DNA of 64,000 nt from Zonotrichia leucophrys gambelii (taxonomy: Eukaryota > Chordata > Aves > Passeriformes > Passerellidae), in NCBI RefSeq assembly GCF_028769735.1, contig NC_088173.1, forward strand, positions 63,945,921 through 64,009,920. The letters are read 5' to 3'. The notes under the pieces are model-generated. The model worked only from the letters and a program-made list of their open reading frames with translations, ran no database searches and was not told the DNA's origin. Both the position numbers and the translations under genes were made by a program. Of this stretch, positions 43,901 through 57,091 are shown in pieces. Every line of letters starts with the position of its first letter. The stretch's first letter is position 1.

Positions 43901-45984
43901 ACAGAGGGTATTGGGAGTCCTGCTGCTTCAGAGTTTTTTTTTTTTGAGGAAAAGAAGGCTAAAGGAGGGCTCTGGGTAGGGGGTGGAATCCCCTGGCTCT
44001 CCACTGGTCCAGGCCAAGTGCAGGCAACTGTGTGTGGGAATGAGGGGTGTCTGCACAGGACAGTGATTTTTGGGCTGTATGCTGATGGAAAGTGTGTTTC
44101 TGCAGTGCTGGGGCCAGTTCTTTTAGTGTTGAGTTACTCGGTTGGGTTGTGTGACTGAGGTGTATCCCACTGGATGAGAAAACGGAAATCTTCATGGGAA
44201 TAGGCTGAGGATGCTCCCTGGCATTATGGCAAGGATTTCTGTAAGATGGTTACCTGCCTTGGATTCGTCTGTGGCAGAGGGAGAGCCAGTGTGTGTCTGC
44301 ATGCATTAGGTGAATTCCCTGGCAGGGCTGATTCCTGGAAAAGAAGGAAATGAGAAAAGGATGATTATCCTAGGCAGTGGCTGCTTTCTTGGGGAACTGA
44401 TGGAAGTACCAAGCACCCTTTGATGATGTTCCTTATTGATTTGGGAGGAGGGTAACTGTTTATATAACCTGAACTCATGGAAGAAAAATACTTTATTTTT
44501 TTATTCATATTTATTGACCGTCTGTAGATGTGTGTGTATTGCAAACAGTTTGAAAGGAGTTTTGTATAGAAACAATTCCAGGCTAGGCAAGCCCTGGAAG
44601 TCCAGACCTGCCTTTTTAATGTCTTTTTGCTGCTGTCATGAAAAGCATTTTCTTTTAGCTTTAAGGAATAGCCTCATACCTGTTACTCTCTTGGAGAAAC
44701 TTAGGATATTTGTGGTTTTTGGGGAATGGATTTGAGAGACTTCTTTTCCGAATAGTAATGCCAAGTAAAAAAAAGAAATGGTATATATTCACTGCTAATA
44801 GAACCTCAATTTTTTTCCTCTTACCTGTTTTGATAAAACTTATTTTTTCTTTCTCGCATATAATTCTAGTCTAAAATGTTGCCTGAAAACATAATACATG
44901 TTTTTCTCTGTAGATGATTTGTCTGTTTATTAAGGAGTTGGAATTTCTAGTAATGTTTTTAAACTTGGAGCCTGAGAAATGCAAACAGTGGTCATAGTTT
45001 TGCAGTCATGTGTCTTCTTTCACATGCCTTGAGTTTGCTGTCTCCTGTCAGAATTGGCTCTGCAGGAGGTTTTTGTTTGGTTCATGGTTGTCAAGAGTTT
45101 GGCTTTAAAGGACTTAATGTGTTATTAAATGCTGTAGGTACAAATGGGAAGTAGAAGAGCAGGTGAAAATTATTTTCTAAGTGCAGTGTATTCTATGTGC
45201 TTATCTGCTGGACTGAGAGATGTAATTAAATTTGGCATGTTAATCATCCTGTCTAATCTAGATGTATATGATGACTGTATTTGTGGCATTGAGTGTTTTC
45301 ATTTACACTGTAAAGTTACACCTCGTGCTTCACTAACCAACTAATATCTCACATCTTCTTGTGTTCACAGTGAAGGATGAACATTGTAGCATCGAGTTGC
45401 AGTCTTCTAATATTCCATTCCCCTTTTTCCCTGGGAAATCTTTTTTTTTAGACTGCAGTTAGATGTATGAGTAACACACCCCAGATCAGTGATACTTTTT
45501 AGAAGTGGAAGGCTGATTTAGGAAGGACTTCAGGTGACTTTTTTCTAAGATGTGGAACCAGCCACTTTAGTTGTTCAAAGATAAACATCTTGGTGTTAAC
45601 AGAAGCTGAAACAGAGAACACAGAATGTGCCTGATGTGCTTGTGTCTCCTGTTTGATCATAAACCTCCAGAGGGCTCTGGGCTGGCTGGAGGCTGCTGTG
45701 GGCTTCAAGCTGCCATGATATGGGCAGGAGAGGAGCTGCTGCTGGGAGGGATGAGAAATTCCCTCGTCACAGAGCTGCAGCAGCTTCCTGAGATAGCATT
45801 TGGAGCAGTGGGAGCTTGGGAGCTCCAAACTTGAGAGTGAAATTGGCAGCATTGATTATTGTACAATCAAAAAGATGCTGCACACTTTGTTAATAGACTC
45901 TTCAAAGCGCTGTCTGCAGCTCAGTGACACAACCTCTCATCCTGCCTAAACTGAGTTGTCAGCCAGCTGCCTAATTAGCAGATG
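43901..45984. other. Intron 1, unique-looking DNA
   Basis: AT-richer intronic sequence without CR1, LTR ends or credible exons. Open frames are under 120 codons and unremarkable. Confidence 0.5.
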
Positions 45985-46378
45985 GAATTAAAGGTGGAAA
46001 GGCCCTCTAAGATCATCCAGTCCAGCTGCCCCCAGCCCTGCCAAGACCACCAGTAACCATACCCACGTGTTTTTGAACACTTCCAGGGATAGGAACTCAG
46101 CCACTTTCCTGGGCAGTCTGTTCCAGTGCCTGACCAACCTTTCCATGAAGGCTTTCCCCTGTATCCAGTCTAACCCCTGCACCAGAAGTGCAACTTGAGA
46201 CCATTTCCTCTTGGTCCTGTCTCTTGTTCCCTGGGAGCAGAGCCTGACTCCCCCTGGCTGCACCCTTCTGTCTGGGAGTTTTGGGGAGTGAATGAGAATG
46301 AGCTCTTCTCATTCTGACCACGAATTTTTCCAGGCTGAGCCCTCCCAGTTCCCCCAGCCCCTCCTCACCAGACAAGGC
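45985..46378 (-). mobile_element. CR1 LINE fragment, older subfamily, minus orientation
   Basis: GGTGGAAAGGCCCTCTAAGATC, CCCCAGCCCTGCCAAGACC, CACTTCCAGGGATAGGAACTC, GGGCAGTCTGTTCCAGTGCC, CTCTTGGTCCTGTCTCTTG and TTTCCAGGCTGAGCCCTCCC in reverse order. It resembles the copy at 12121-12400. The terminal octamers are lost. Confidence 0.88.
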
Positions 46379-47395
46379 AAGTAAAGCACAGAGCAAGAAA
46401 TGACCTCTGGTTCACTTCCATTTATTGTCCTGAGATTGTAAAGGGTTGGATTAACAAATTCAGGATAATGATTGACTTATTGAACAGTTAGTGTATGTGG
46501 TTTGTGTGTGTAGGCTCACTGATGGGCAGTTTGATGGTAGCTGAAAATAATATTTTGACTATATAATGAAATACCAAATTATTCCAGGAATATGGATTTT
46601 GTGTGTAAAGGCACCAGTGCTCCTTTCATGATAATACTCTTTTTGTGGTGGGAGATGGCAAATACTAAGCAGGACTTAACCATGCAACCTGACAGTTAGG
46701 GAGTAAAAAACAGATTAGACTGTATCCTTTAAACTCTCTTTTTAGTAATATAATGGGGAGCAGTTACGTGTTGCTGATTAAATGTTATGAAGGACTTGGA
46801 GGTAGTTGAGTGTGCTTGGCCAAACAATATTACAGTGAAGAGGAATTTTGTCTCTAGGTTTGTGTAAATCACTACCTGAGAGAGTTGTGAGCTGGAAAAG
46901 AACTATCGCAATTCTCTTTGTTAAATAAATAGGAACTTGTGGTCAAAAGCTTAAATACAAGCTGATGTCTTTAAGAAGCTACCTGAGGCATTTGTAGATT
47001 TAGGAAGGTCAGGAAGATGCTTAATAGATCCAAGGATGTTGGCAATTTGAATCAAATCAGTTTAAGTGCTCAAATTAGATCTGGGGCCTGCATTTGTGTC
47101 TGATCCCCATTCTGTTCCTCCCTTTTCATTAGGGTATTATTGTGCTTTAAAATGATTTTCTCTTCCATGCTGCTTAATGAAAGACTTGCTCAAACACTGC
47201 ACTGGTAAAAAAGAAGAAGCTATTTGAGTAGGAAATACTTAAACATCATCAATTTTAATGAATGCACTGAGAAAAAAAGAACAATTATATGGTTTTTTTT
47301 AGTTCTTGGAGGTATGTGTGGATATCCTTATGAATGCATATCTATATTTCTGTCTATCCATACATGTATATAATATATAAATATTATCTATTTTG
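46379..47395. other. Intron 1, unique-looking DNA
   Basis: AT-rich with no repeat signature or open frame of interest. A TATA-rich microsatellite-like bit lies just before 47390. Confidence 0.5.
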
Positions 47396-47480
47396 TGGCT
47401 TGGAGCAACCTGGTCCAGTGGAAGGTGAAGGAGGTCTTCGGGGTCCTTTCCCACCCAGACCATTCCATGATTCTGTTTAA
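47396..47480 (+). mobile_element. Short CR1 3' fragment
   Basis: GGCTTGGAGCAACCTGGTCC, GTGGAAGGTGAAGGAGGTC and CCAGACCATTCCATGATTCTG are the last ~85 bp of CR1, with an internal deletion of the CCCTGCCCATGGCAGGG block. Confidence 0.85.
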
Positions 47481-48182
47481 ATGATCTGTTCATTGGGAAA
47501 CTCATGGGTAATATTTAATCTGAATTCTCTGTTATTGCTCCTCTCCCTGTTTTATTGGACAATCTGATATTTTACTAGGGCTGTTTTAAGAACTAAACTT
47601 CACCTGTGAAATAATTCAGTATTTTTGAAATATCTGAATTGTTCTGCAGTTTGTGCCGTGCACTAAACGAGCAGCATAAATATTTGACTTGCGGGAGGTT
47701 TTGTTAATGTTTGCAATAAGCTCACTGCCTATTTTCAGTCTGCTTTATAGTAAGGAGGCAGTAGTGGAAAATTCAGAGCAGTCAGACAAAACAGCTCGTG
47801 CTGGATCCTCCCCATCATCTCTGCCTCACAAACATCCAGTGCCTTGCCTGTTGGAGCTTTAGTGGTTGGAATTACTGAACACTGTGTGAGAGAGAGAAGT
47901 CCTGTCCTGTTCCTGTCTTCCTGCTGAGCACGTCTGAGCATGAGAGCTCCTGGAACAGAGCAGATGAAGGATAACGTTCCTGTGCCTGCCAAATCCAGAA
48001 ACATATCACTGCCTTGGACTTAGAATGCCTCCTTCTCTGCAGCAGTCACCATTTGTGTCATTTCTCTGTTCCTGTAAGGATCAGGGAATACCTGCCTGAG
48101 TCCCTTAGCACTTGGCTGACACTGCTCTAGATTTTCCCAGTATTTCAGTCTCAGTTGTTCCTGTCGCTTTGGATGCAAAATA

Positions 48183-48345
48183 ATCACAGAATGGTTTGGG
48201 TTGGAAGGAACCTTAAAGCTCTTCTCATTCTAACCCCCTGCCATGGGCCAGGGACACCTTCTGCTAGACCAGGTTGCTCCAAGCCCTGTCCAGCCTGATC
48301 TTGAGCACTTCCAGGAATGGAGCAGCCCCAGCTTCCTTTGGAAAC
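48183..48345 (-). mobile_element. CR1 LINE 3' fragment, minus orientation
   Basis: ATCACAGAATGGTTTGGGTTG, CCATGGGCCAGGGACACCTTC, CTAGACCAGGTTGCTCCAAGC and GAGCACTTCCAGGAATGGAG in reverse order. The 3' terminus is intact. Confidence 0.93.
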
Positions 48346-51300
48346 TAATAAAATGAGCTCAGGTCCAGCCAGGTGTTTGTTACCATCTTCATCAATTTAC
48401 ATTTAACAGAAATAACTTATATTGAAATACCAAAAAAATGGCTGAAATTGGCACTGTTTTCACAGAAAATAGTTGTTTTTTTCAATTAAAAAAAAAATCT
48501 AGGACCAGTGATCCTTTTGTCCCATGTCCTGATAAATTTAAATAATATTTGAAATGTATGTGATGGATTTGATTTTCCTTGCTTGTTCCTCTGAAGCTTT
48601 TGTGAGCAAATTTCAAACTCTGAGCTTCCTGCACCTAACATGTTTATGAAATCCATGCTGAAAATCCTATATTTAGGTAATGCTGCTGCTCACCAAGCTG
48701 TTGTCTTACTGTATTAATTTAGGATACCCTTGGGTCCCCTTTTCTTGAATGGTTTCCTTGAAGAATTTTTTTCTGATTTGAAGTTCTAGGCAGAGCACTT
48801 ACAATTCCCTTCTTGACCAGACAGAGCTTTGCTTCTTTTTTCCTGCACTCAAAATATTCCCTGCAAGTAGGAGCTTTTAAATCACATCTTGTAAAGCATA
48901 GTGAAAAAACAGAGTAAAACAGGCCGAAACAAAATAGTTTTGGGGGAGGAGGGAGCTGCTTCAAACTGGAATTCACCGTAAGAAGAACCACAGCAGTTTG
49001 TGCCAGTGCTTTGTTCCTGCACAGCCACATGCTCACATCTGCCCTTTAAACCACTGCAGCATCTTGGAAGCTGGGCTGGAATATTTGGTCATCAATTTTA
49101 CAGCAGTGAACAGAGATGATAATTTGCTTTTGTGCACAGTTTTGAATGAAATACTCATTTAGTCACCGAAACACTGGAGCAGTAAGGATGTTTGCTTTTT
49201 GTTTCCTGCTTTTGTTCCCTTGCTTTGTTCATGGCTGATCCTCACAGAAGTTCCTTTAGATCTACTTGAGATTGTCACTTTTCCTCCTTTTGCTTAAAAT
49301 AAATATTTATTTGATGGAGAGGCAGGTTGCTTGCAGGGTTTTGGTGGATGTGTGCTGCATACAGATGATTCCAGGCATGGTTTGGGCTTGAATGGGAAAT
49401 GCTTGGGATATTCAGAATGTAAGGGCTCTGTCCTTATTGCAGAGTTGTGACATCATTAGGGTTGTTAAGAGCCCTTAATTGCACACAGAACAAGCTGTAT
49501 GTAGCAATCTGATAACCTAAATTTGGGACATTGACATAGTGGGGGATTTGGAGAATAATTGAAAGAAAATGGATTCTGTTTTGGGCTGATAATAAGTGTC
49601 TTAGTGCATCTTGCATGATGAAGAAGAATTTAAATGTTACTGATGAATTGAGCAATATTCCTGCTAAAGAGGGGCAGCTGATCAGAACAGATTGTGAGAA
49701 GTACTTCTTGGATACCCCAGGATCTGGAGAATATTCCTGGTCCTGGTTGTGGCTTCACTTGCTAAACCAAATTTCCTGCAGTACCACCAGATTCAGAATT
49801 TCCAGTTTCCTAAAAATGCAGAAATGAAATTAAGCTGGTTTAAGGGACACCATGCTGACAGAGGTGGTCTGGGCATTCCAGCCAGGGGTTTTCCAGTGTG
49901 TAAACTCCCTTTTATTCCCTGCTGTGCCTGCTGGGCTCGCAGCTGCAGAGGTGAAAGCACTGTTGTACACAAACTTAGCTCGGGTGTGCTCAGTGCGTGT
50001 TGCAAAAATTTAAATAGGAAGTTGTTGCTTTGTGTAGGTACAGGGTGTTGCACATCATCGTTGGGGTGAAAATTATCTGTAATGACCTTTACCATGAGAC
50101 AGTGCTGCTCAGCTTTATGCAGGATGTACAAATACAGCTGTGAAAATCCCAGATTTTCTATTATTTCCCTTTGCCCTTTGTTTCCTGATTCTCAGAAACC
50201 TTTTTTTTTTCTTTGCTAGTTTCTATAAGCTGAAAGAAAAAAAAACAAGAAAATTGTGCTAGGAGAACACTCTTTGGAAGACTTTCTTATTAGTGTTTGT
50301 ATTGCTTGAAAATTTAATATCTGTCTCCAAGGTGGTGCTTGTCTACTCAAAGGATAAGAAGCTTGGCACAGATGAATTAGCATTTTTTTGTAAACTCCTT
50401 TTATAAACTCAAATACAGAAACTGAGAGGTGTTTTTCCATTCAGAAAATTTAGGTTGGGTCTAATATTTTTTCATGGCAAATGGAAGGAATGTCTTCAAT
50501 TACTTTGTGATTAAAAGCTATTTAGTTTTCAGTCATTGCAATGAAAAAAATTACTCCTGCAGTGCCTTAGCTGTGTATTGAGTGGCTTTAGTGTTTTTTT
50601 TGTCTGTTTGTTTCTGGTTTTGTTTTTTGTGGTGTTGTTTTGTTTTGTGGGACTGGTTTTTGTTTTTGTTTGTCTGTTTTTTCCCTTCAGTTTCTTTGTG
50701 CTTGTGTCATTATCTCTTTCCTGTCACAGTTTAGTCGTTTTCCACATGTTCCAGATATTTTGAATGTAATTGCACTATCTAGGGAAAATGTATGATTCAG
50801 GTTTACCATGAGCACAGCTTTTAGATTTCATTGCTTGTTACGATCAAGAACGTGTTTGAGTTCCTCTAAAATAAGCTTTTCAGAGTGGTTTTGTGAAGGT
50901 TTTTTGCAGCAAGGTGCAACATGTTTCCTACCAGAGTTGTGCACTTGTCTTCTTAATGATTAATTTACACAGTCAATCTCCCATTAATCCAGAGTGGAGA
51001 GTGTCACTTGAATTTTATAGTGATTTCAGAGCATAGATCTCTAGTGTCCACTTGCTACATACCTTGATCTTGTGTGAGATCATCAAAGGTGATGCTGCAA
51101 AGATTTCCAGCCTTTGCAAGACCTGATTTGCAGAATAGTGTGGAACTGAAGTGCTGACTGGGCTGGCCAGTGCGACAGGAAAAAAAAGCCCAAAAACCAG
51201 GGAAAACTCCAGCATTGTTTCCTAGTAAGGATTTTAGTGCTGCTAGAAAAAAGTATACTGCTGTATCCAAATTGTGAGCATGGATTGATGTTGCTGGCTT

Positions 51301-52944
51301 GCTGGAAGCAAAGTACTGAATTCCAAATAATATAGTGAGGAATAATTAGTTTTGAGGTCACTGGTGATTTTAATTTTAATTTTTTTCAAGGAGAGATCAG
51401 GAACAGGCAGAATTGTTGGGTGAGTTGCTTTTAGTTTTGTTGAAAAAGTTGAAATGTATTGTTGTTCAAGACACTCAGTTTGCATCTGCATTGCTGCCTC
51501 CTTGTTTGACAGTGTGTCAATGCACTTTAGTTAAGGGATTGATTTATTACACTGAAACACATAACAGGCAGCTCTATAAATTTGGGTCAGTCAGTGTCTT
51601 TCTCACAAGCACAGGTTGCAGTGACTCTTTAAAGTTACTGGTTTTCATTTTGGGAGTAGTAATGGGTGTTTAAGTATGCCCTCGTTCAACTTCTGGAGGA
51701 TGAATCATTTTGAGGAGGTGTTGATGTGGTTCAAAGTCAAAACCAGGATTTGACTTCCCGCCTATGCACACTTTTTCTGAAACATCCATATTAATATTAC
51801 TGGAATTTAAAATTTTCTTGTGGATACTCTGATAGTCTGTTAACTTTTGTCTGAATTTATGTGATGAGCCCAAAGAAAACTCCAGTGCTACTGAAAGCAT
51901 GTTAAACCAGTAATTTGTGGTTCACTTTCAGCTTTTCTCAGTACCTGAGCTGTCAAGAATTTCTGGGACAGCAGGCAAATGTCAGTACCAGCAGAATTGT
52001 TTATGTGAATGGTACAATAACAGTTTCTATGCAAGTTTGGGGTTTGAATGTGAGAGGATGGGGATTTGAATTTCTGGTAGAAACAGGAATGAGTGGTCTG
52101 GCTGGAAAAGCTGAAATGACTTTATAGCCTCTAACTTTACTGTTCCCTTGAGAATAGATGATCACAGACTTGAGGAATCAAGGCAGTTCATCATTTAATC
52201 CCCTTGGTACAGTTTCCCTATCAATTAATTAGGGCAAATTATTTATATGGTCCAAAGATGTTCTGATGATGACTCTATTTACATAGGAATTTGGAGATTT
52301 GGAAGCATATTTTAATGACAATTTGGATGGCAACTGGTATTCAGTTGTCTATTCTGGGAATAATACTGCCCTACAGAAGAAATGTGGTTAATGTTGCTAT
52401 AAATATGCTTAAATCATCTTCACTGAGGCTGATGAAAAAGGATATTGTGTGTTAAAAGTGATGGAGTTTAAATGTGATCTTAATTTCTCTATTCAGCACT
52501 TATGGGAATTTGTCATGTGATACGGAAAGACAAGAAATCACAATGTGGAAATTGTGTTATAGGATCAAAGCTGGTTGAGGCATCAGAGTGGCCTCTGTGC
52601 CTGAGTTTTGCTTGCTTGAAGTGCAAGATGTGTGTGCATTAGCTGGGATGTGGTGCTGGAGGAAACATCCTTTGCTATATTCCCACTGTCTAAACCCCCT
52701 GACTTCCAGTATCCCAAGGCAGGGAGGACTGAAGCATGAGTGCAGACATGAAGTTATGGTGACTCACAGTGTGTAGTTTTAGACCTGGGCTCCTCAAGCA
52801 GTGCCCTGTGGTAGGACAGGCTGTACATGAGTTTCTGCAGTGCCAGTGAGGTTGGGTGGGCTGGAGCTTCTCCCAGGGAGCATGGAGGGAGTGCTTTCCC
52901 TTTTGCTTGTGGATTGATGTAACTTCATCCGTCTCTTCTGCACT
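48346..52944. other. Intron 1, long CR1-free stretch
   Basis: About 4.6 kb of AT-rich DNA with no recognised mobile element. A T-rich GTTTTTTGT-type tract lies at about 50585-50690 and short homopolymers are scattered throughout. Open frames up to 117 codons show nothing recognisable. No exon of ATRN is evident. Confidence 0.5.
50585..50690. repeat. T-rich simple repeat, (GTTTT)n-like
   Basis: Repeated GTTTTTT, TGTTTGT and GGTTTTTGTTTT blocks make up a low-complexity pyrimidine-rich tract. An open frame across it is only this repeat. Confidence 0.8.
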
Positions 52945-53285
52945 TTGCCAAGGGCAGAGGCACCTCCTGCTGTCCCAGGTTGTTCCAAGCCCCATCCAGC
53001 CTGGCCTTGGACATTTCCAGGGATGGGGCAGCCACAGCTGCTCTGGGCACCCTGTGCCAGGGCCTTACACTCACACAGGGAACAATTTCTCCCCAATATC
53101 CCATCTAACCCTGCCTGCAGTCAGTGGGACAGCATTCCCCCTTGTCCTGTCATTTCACATCCTTGTCCAAAGTCTCTCTCCAGCTCTCTTGGAGCTGTTT
53201 TAGGTACTGCAAGGTGCTGGAATTTCTTCCTGGAGCTTTCTCCAGGCTGAACAAATCCCAGCTCTCTCAGCCTGTGTCCATAGAG
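52945..53285 (-). mobile_element. CR1 LINE fragment, minus orientation
   Basis: CAAGGGCAGAGGCACCTCC, CCATCCAGCCTGGCCTTGGAC, GGCACCCTGTGCCAGGGCC, GGGAACAATTTCTCCCCAATA, CCTTGTCCAAAGTCTCTCTCC and CTTTCTCCAGGCTGAACAAA in reverse order. The extreme 3' terminus is missing. Confidence 0.92.
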
Positions 53286-54799
53286 TTCCTTGCTTTTTAC
53301 CTGTGGATTTGAAGAAGTTTTGTAGGAGACAAACATGTGTGTGTCTATTGATTTTTGTTTGCACTTGAATTTTTCATTCACTTGGCATTGATTTAAAGCT
53401 ATAAATTTGCAGATGCCTGAGCCCTTCATGGTTAGGCTTTGTGGGGCTCTCTGGGCATCAAGGCTGTCTTGTGTTTCTGTAGTAAGTTCAATAAATAATA
53501 AATCAACTTCTGTCATTCACTGAAGGAAATCTTTCTGTTCAGGTTTAGGGAGATTAACAGGATTCTATAGACACAACTGAAACTGATGTTTCCTTAGTGT
53601 CTTGTAACACACTGAAAATATGAAAGTAGGTGGATGAAGGCCACTACCATCAATGCTAAAGGAGGAGATAAACCACTATAAATGATCTCTGTGGTAACTG
53701 TCATATCTGAAGAAGAAAAAGCACCCATTTTGAGGTCAGAAAGCATTGTGGAAAGTTTTTAAATTCTCCTAATTTAAATATGTGATAAGAGCAGTTAAAA
53801 GGTGCCGTGCCTGATGGCCAAAGTGAGTGTTGGAAGCCCTTTTGCAGGCTGGGCTGTTGATCTTCTGAAGATTAATGGCAGGTCAGGACTGTGACTTGGC
53901 ATGAGATGCTTTCCCTTTAATCTCCAATTAAATTAAAGAAGCACCAAATAGCTATGATTTTAATAGGGTAAAATATATACACACACATATTTTTCCCTTT
54001 CTCATGACTGACTCACATTTCAGCAGAGGTTCTCCTCTAATGACTTCAAGTCCTTTTATAAGATTTTTTATAAGTTGTATGTGTTCATTATTAAGTGTTT
54101 AAAAACAAACTCAGGAAAAGTTTGGCCCTGGTGAGTTGTGTGTCGCTGTAACTTCTGCAAGGAGTGAAATAGTAGGAATGGTAAGTTTTGAAATTTTCTT
54201 TTTGGGTTGTCTTTTGGCAGCTACTTCTGTATGTAGTATGTGTAAAACATACATGTGGGTAAAGCTCTATGATTTCTGAGATGTGGAGTCTAAGTAATTA
54301 TTGTGCATGTCACTTATGTTCCTTAATATATGGTATTCTGTTTAAGTAGTGGAGCTAAGGAGAAAAGAGAACAGGTCAGCAGGGTAAAATAGTTGTTTTA
54401 AGTAATTTTGATATATGTAATATGAAGTATATTATGTATTAAGTAGTTTTGATATATGTAATGTGAAGTATATTATGTATCATCTCATCCTGATCTTGGT
54501 AGCAAAGGTCCTACTGATTATACAGTAAAATATCTTAAAACATTGCTGATCTTGAATACTGTTTGAGATATTTCTGGACACATAGAGATATTCGTGAACG
54601 TAAACTTTTCATGTGTATGATTTTGAAATTAAACCCCGCTTAGGATCTAGAAATGTAAATAAAATCTTATGAGCTGCCTTTTGAGGAACCCTATCCATAG
54701 ACTGCACAGGACATGTTGTTCTAAATGGGCACTGAACTAAAGGTAGATGGGGCAATATGCCACCTGCACTCTTATTCCAGGGCATCTTCAGAAATATTA
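53286..54799. other. Intron 1, AT-rich DNA
   Basis: No exon or mobile element is recognised. A 41-bp tandem duplication at 54400-54481 is listed separately. Confidence 0.5.
54400..54481. repeat. 41-bp tandem duplication
   Basis: Two adjacent units start AAGTAATTTTGATATATG and AAGTAGTTTTGATATATG, each ending TATTATGTAT. They differ at about two or three positions, so the duplication is recent or slowly diverging. Confidence 0.9.
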
Positions 54800-55154
54800 C
54801 TGCAGGAGAGAAGGGGAGACTGAGCTCAGAGCTCAGTGTGAACTGCAGTTCCTCCTGAGGGGCAGCTCTGGTCTCTGTTCTCTGTGACAGGACCCGAGGG
54901 AATGGCTGGAGCTGTGTTGGGGCAGGTTTAGGTGGAGATCAGGAGAGGCTCATCCATCCCCCAGAGGGTGCTCAGGCAGTGCCCAGGCTCCCCAGGGAGT
55001 GGCCGTGGTGCCAGGGCTGCCAGAGCTCCAGCAGCGTTGGGGCAATGCGCTCAGGCTCAGGTGGGATTGTTGGGGTGTCCTGTGCAGAGCCAGGAGCTGG
55101 ACTCAGTGATCCTTGCAAGCCCCTTCCAGCTCAGGATATTGTGGGATTCTATGT
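54800..55154 (+). mobile_element. CR1 fragment, young-looking subfamily, copy B
   Basis: Contains CCTCCTGAGGGGCAGCTCTG, GTGACAGGACCCGAGGGAAT, CCCCAGAGGGTGCTCAGGC, TTGTTGGGGTGTCCTGTGC, TGGACTCAGTGATCCTTGC and GATATTGTGGGATTCTATG. From 54884 it nearly matches the copy at 10824-11096 for about 210 bp. Confidence 0.9.
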
Positions 55155-56534
55155 GGAAATAAAGCCAAACCCAGTACAGCAGTCCTCCCTGCTGTCCTTG
55201 CTTCCTGGTGATATCCGGAGCAAACCAGCGGCAGCAACTGCAACAGGATTGAAAGTGGGGAAGCGAAATTGCTGTGCATCACTTGGTCTGGTTTGGGTTT
55301 TTTTTTTATTTAGATTTTTTCCACAGCCATGGTTTGTGCCTTGAGTTGTTTTTTGTGTTTTCACTGAAGTTTACATTCAGAAGGGTTGTGGCACACTTCC
55401 CTCTCCAAGTGCACTAATACAGGATAGAATTACAGGACTGATTTATGAAGTGGATAACAGCTGTGATGCTGAATTGATTGGTACAAGGAGGTGCCTTGCA
55501 GCCCCTGCAGACAGGCTGGGTGCTATCAGACTGATGCCATCAGAGTCTCAGCTGCCAATCTGAACATGCTTTCAGAGAGCTGTTTCCACACCCAGTTTTT
55601 GGAGAATGGTGAGTCCTTGCCCAAGCTGGCTCAGACTGCAGAGCCCATCCCGAGCCCTGGAGGTGGGAACATGGGACACGTGTTTACATCTTGTGTTACT
55701 TACATGCACCGAGGCAATTTGTAGGACTCCTGTCATAACATTTGTGTTGTGTTGCCCCTAAAATAGCCCATGTTATACTTTGTCCTGATTGTTTGTATAC
55801 TGATGACATTCACTGGTTCAAATGAGATTTTCTGCCTTTTTCATTGCTGCTCTTTTAATCTTAATGCTTTGATTAGATTTTCAGAAGTTTTATTGTATCC
55901 TCTATATCATTAATTCACTTTTAAAGTTTTTTCTTCATCTAATTATAATTGAATTTTGCCCTTGAGCAGGTGTATGGATAATCTTTTAAGAGCAGTTTTA
56001 AAAGTAGGGTGAAGAAGGTGAAGAGCTAGTAATAGAAAGTAACATTAGTTGAGTCTTTGGTTTGTGCAGTAGTGATTTAAAAAAATGGAGGGAAAGATGA
56101 TCTGCTATCTTTAGACCTATCAGTCTGACCTTGAGATCAAAATTTAAGAATGTGTGAAAGAATGTTGGTTAACAGACAGAAATTGCTAGGTAGATTTGCC
56201 ATTTGTAAGTGATACTGTTTAAAATACAATATATACATGTGCTGGATGTGTTATAAGTATCATTTAGGATGAAGGCACCTGTAAGAGATAAATAGGTGCA
56301 ATCAGGGCTTTGGAAGCCTCTTTGATTCAATGGCACCACCCAGAGCAGAACTGCACTGTATGACCTATGAAGAACTTTTCACCTGTGTGTGGTAGTCAGG
56401 AAATCGGGAGAGTTTTATCTTCCATTCTGCCATTTCTATTGAGATGGAATTAATCAGGCTCCTTCTCATATTACAGGTGTGGAAGGGGAGCAGTTGGTGA
56501 AGTGTTGAACAGGAGGATAAGGGTTAAAAGAGGG
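55155..56534. other. Intron 1, AT-rich DNA
   Basis: AT-rich sequence between two CR1 copies with no recognised exon, element or array. Open frames are under 80 codons past the CR1 edge. Confidence 0.5.
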
Positions 56535-57091
56535 GCCAAGGGAGGGGATTCTGCCCTGCTCAGGTGAGACCTCACCTGCAGAGCTGCCTCCAGCTCTGGG
56601 CCCCCACCTTAGGAAGGACCTGGAGCTTTTGGAGCGAATCCACAGGAGGCACCAAGATGATCAGAGGGATGGAGCAGCTCTGCTGTGAGGAAAGGCTGAG
56701 AGAATTGGGATTGTTCAGTCTGGAGAAGACAAGGTTCTGGGATGACCTAATGGTGGCCTTTGAGTAACTGGAAGGAGCTGACAAGAAAGATGTAAAGAGA
56801 CTTTGGACACAAGGACTTTTGGAGAGACAGAATGGGGGGAAATGGCTTCAAACAGAGACAAATGTTGATTTGGATTAGAAATAAGGAAGAAGCTTTTTAT
56901 GATGAGGGTGGTGAGGTGGCACAGGTTGCCTAGAGAAGCTGTGGCTCCCCCATCTCTGGAGGTGTCCAAGATCAGGTTGGATGGAGCTTGGAGCAGTCTG
57001 GGCTAGTGGAAGATGTCCCTGCCCATGGTGGGGGTTTGGAATTGCATGGGCTTTAAGGTCCCTTCCAACCCACACCATTTCATCATTCTGT
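56535..57091 (+). mobile_element. CR1 LINE fragment, interrupted at its 3' end by a retrovirus
   Basis: GGGATTCTGCCCTGCTCAGG, CCTCACCTGCAGAGCTGCC, CCAGCTCTGGGCCCCCACC, GGAGCGAATCCACAGGAGG, CAAGATGATCAGAGGGATGG, GGGATTGTTCAGTCTGGAG and CAGGTTGGATGGAGCTTGGAG, ending CATCATTCTGT. The terminus resumes after the retroviral insertion as CTGTGA at 58973, so the intact end read ATTCTGTGA. It is the second-longest CR1 copy here after 61618-62487. Confidence 0.93.
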
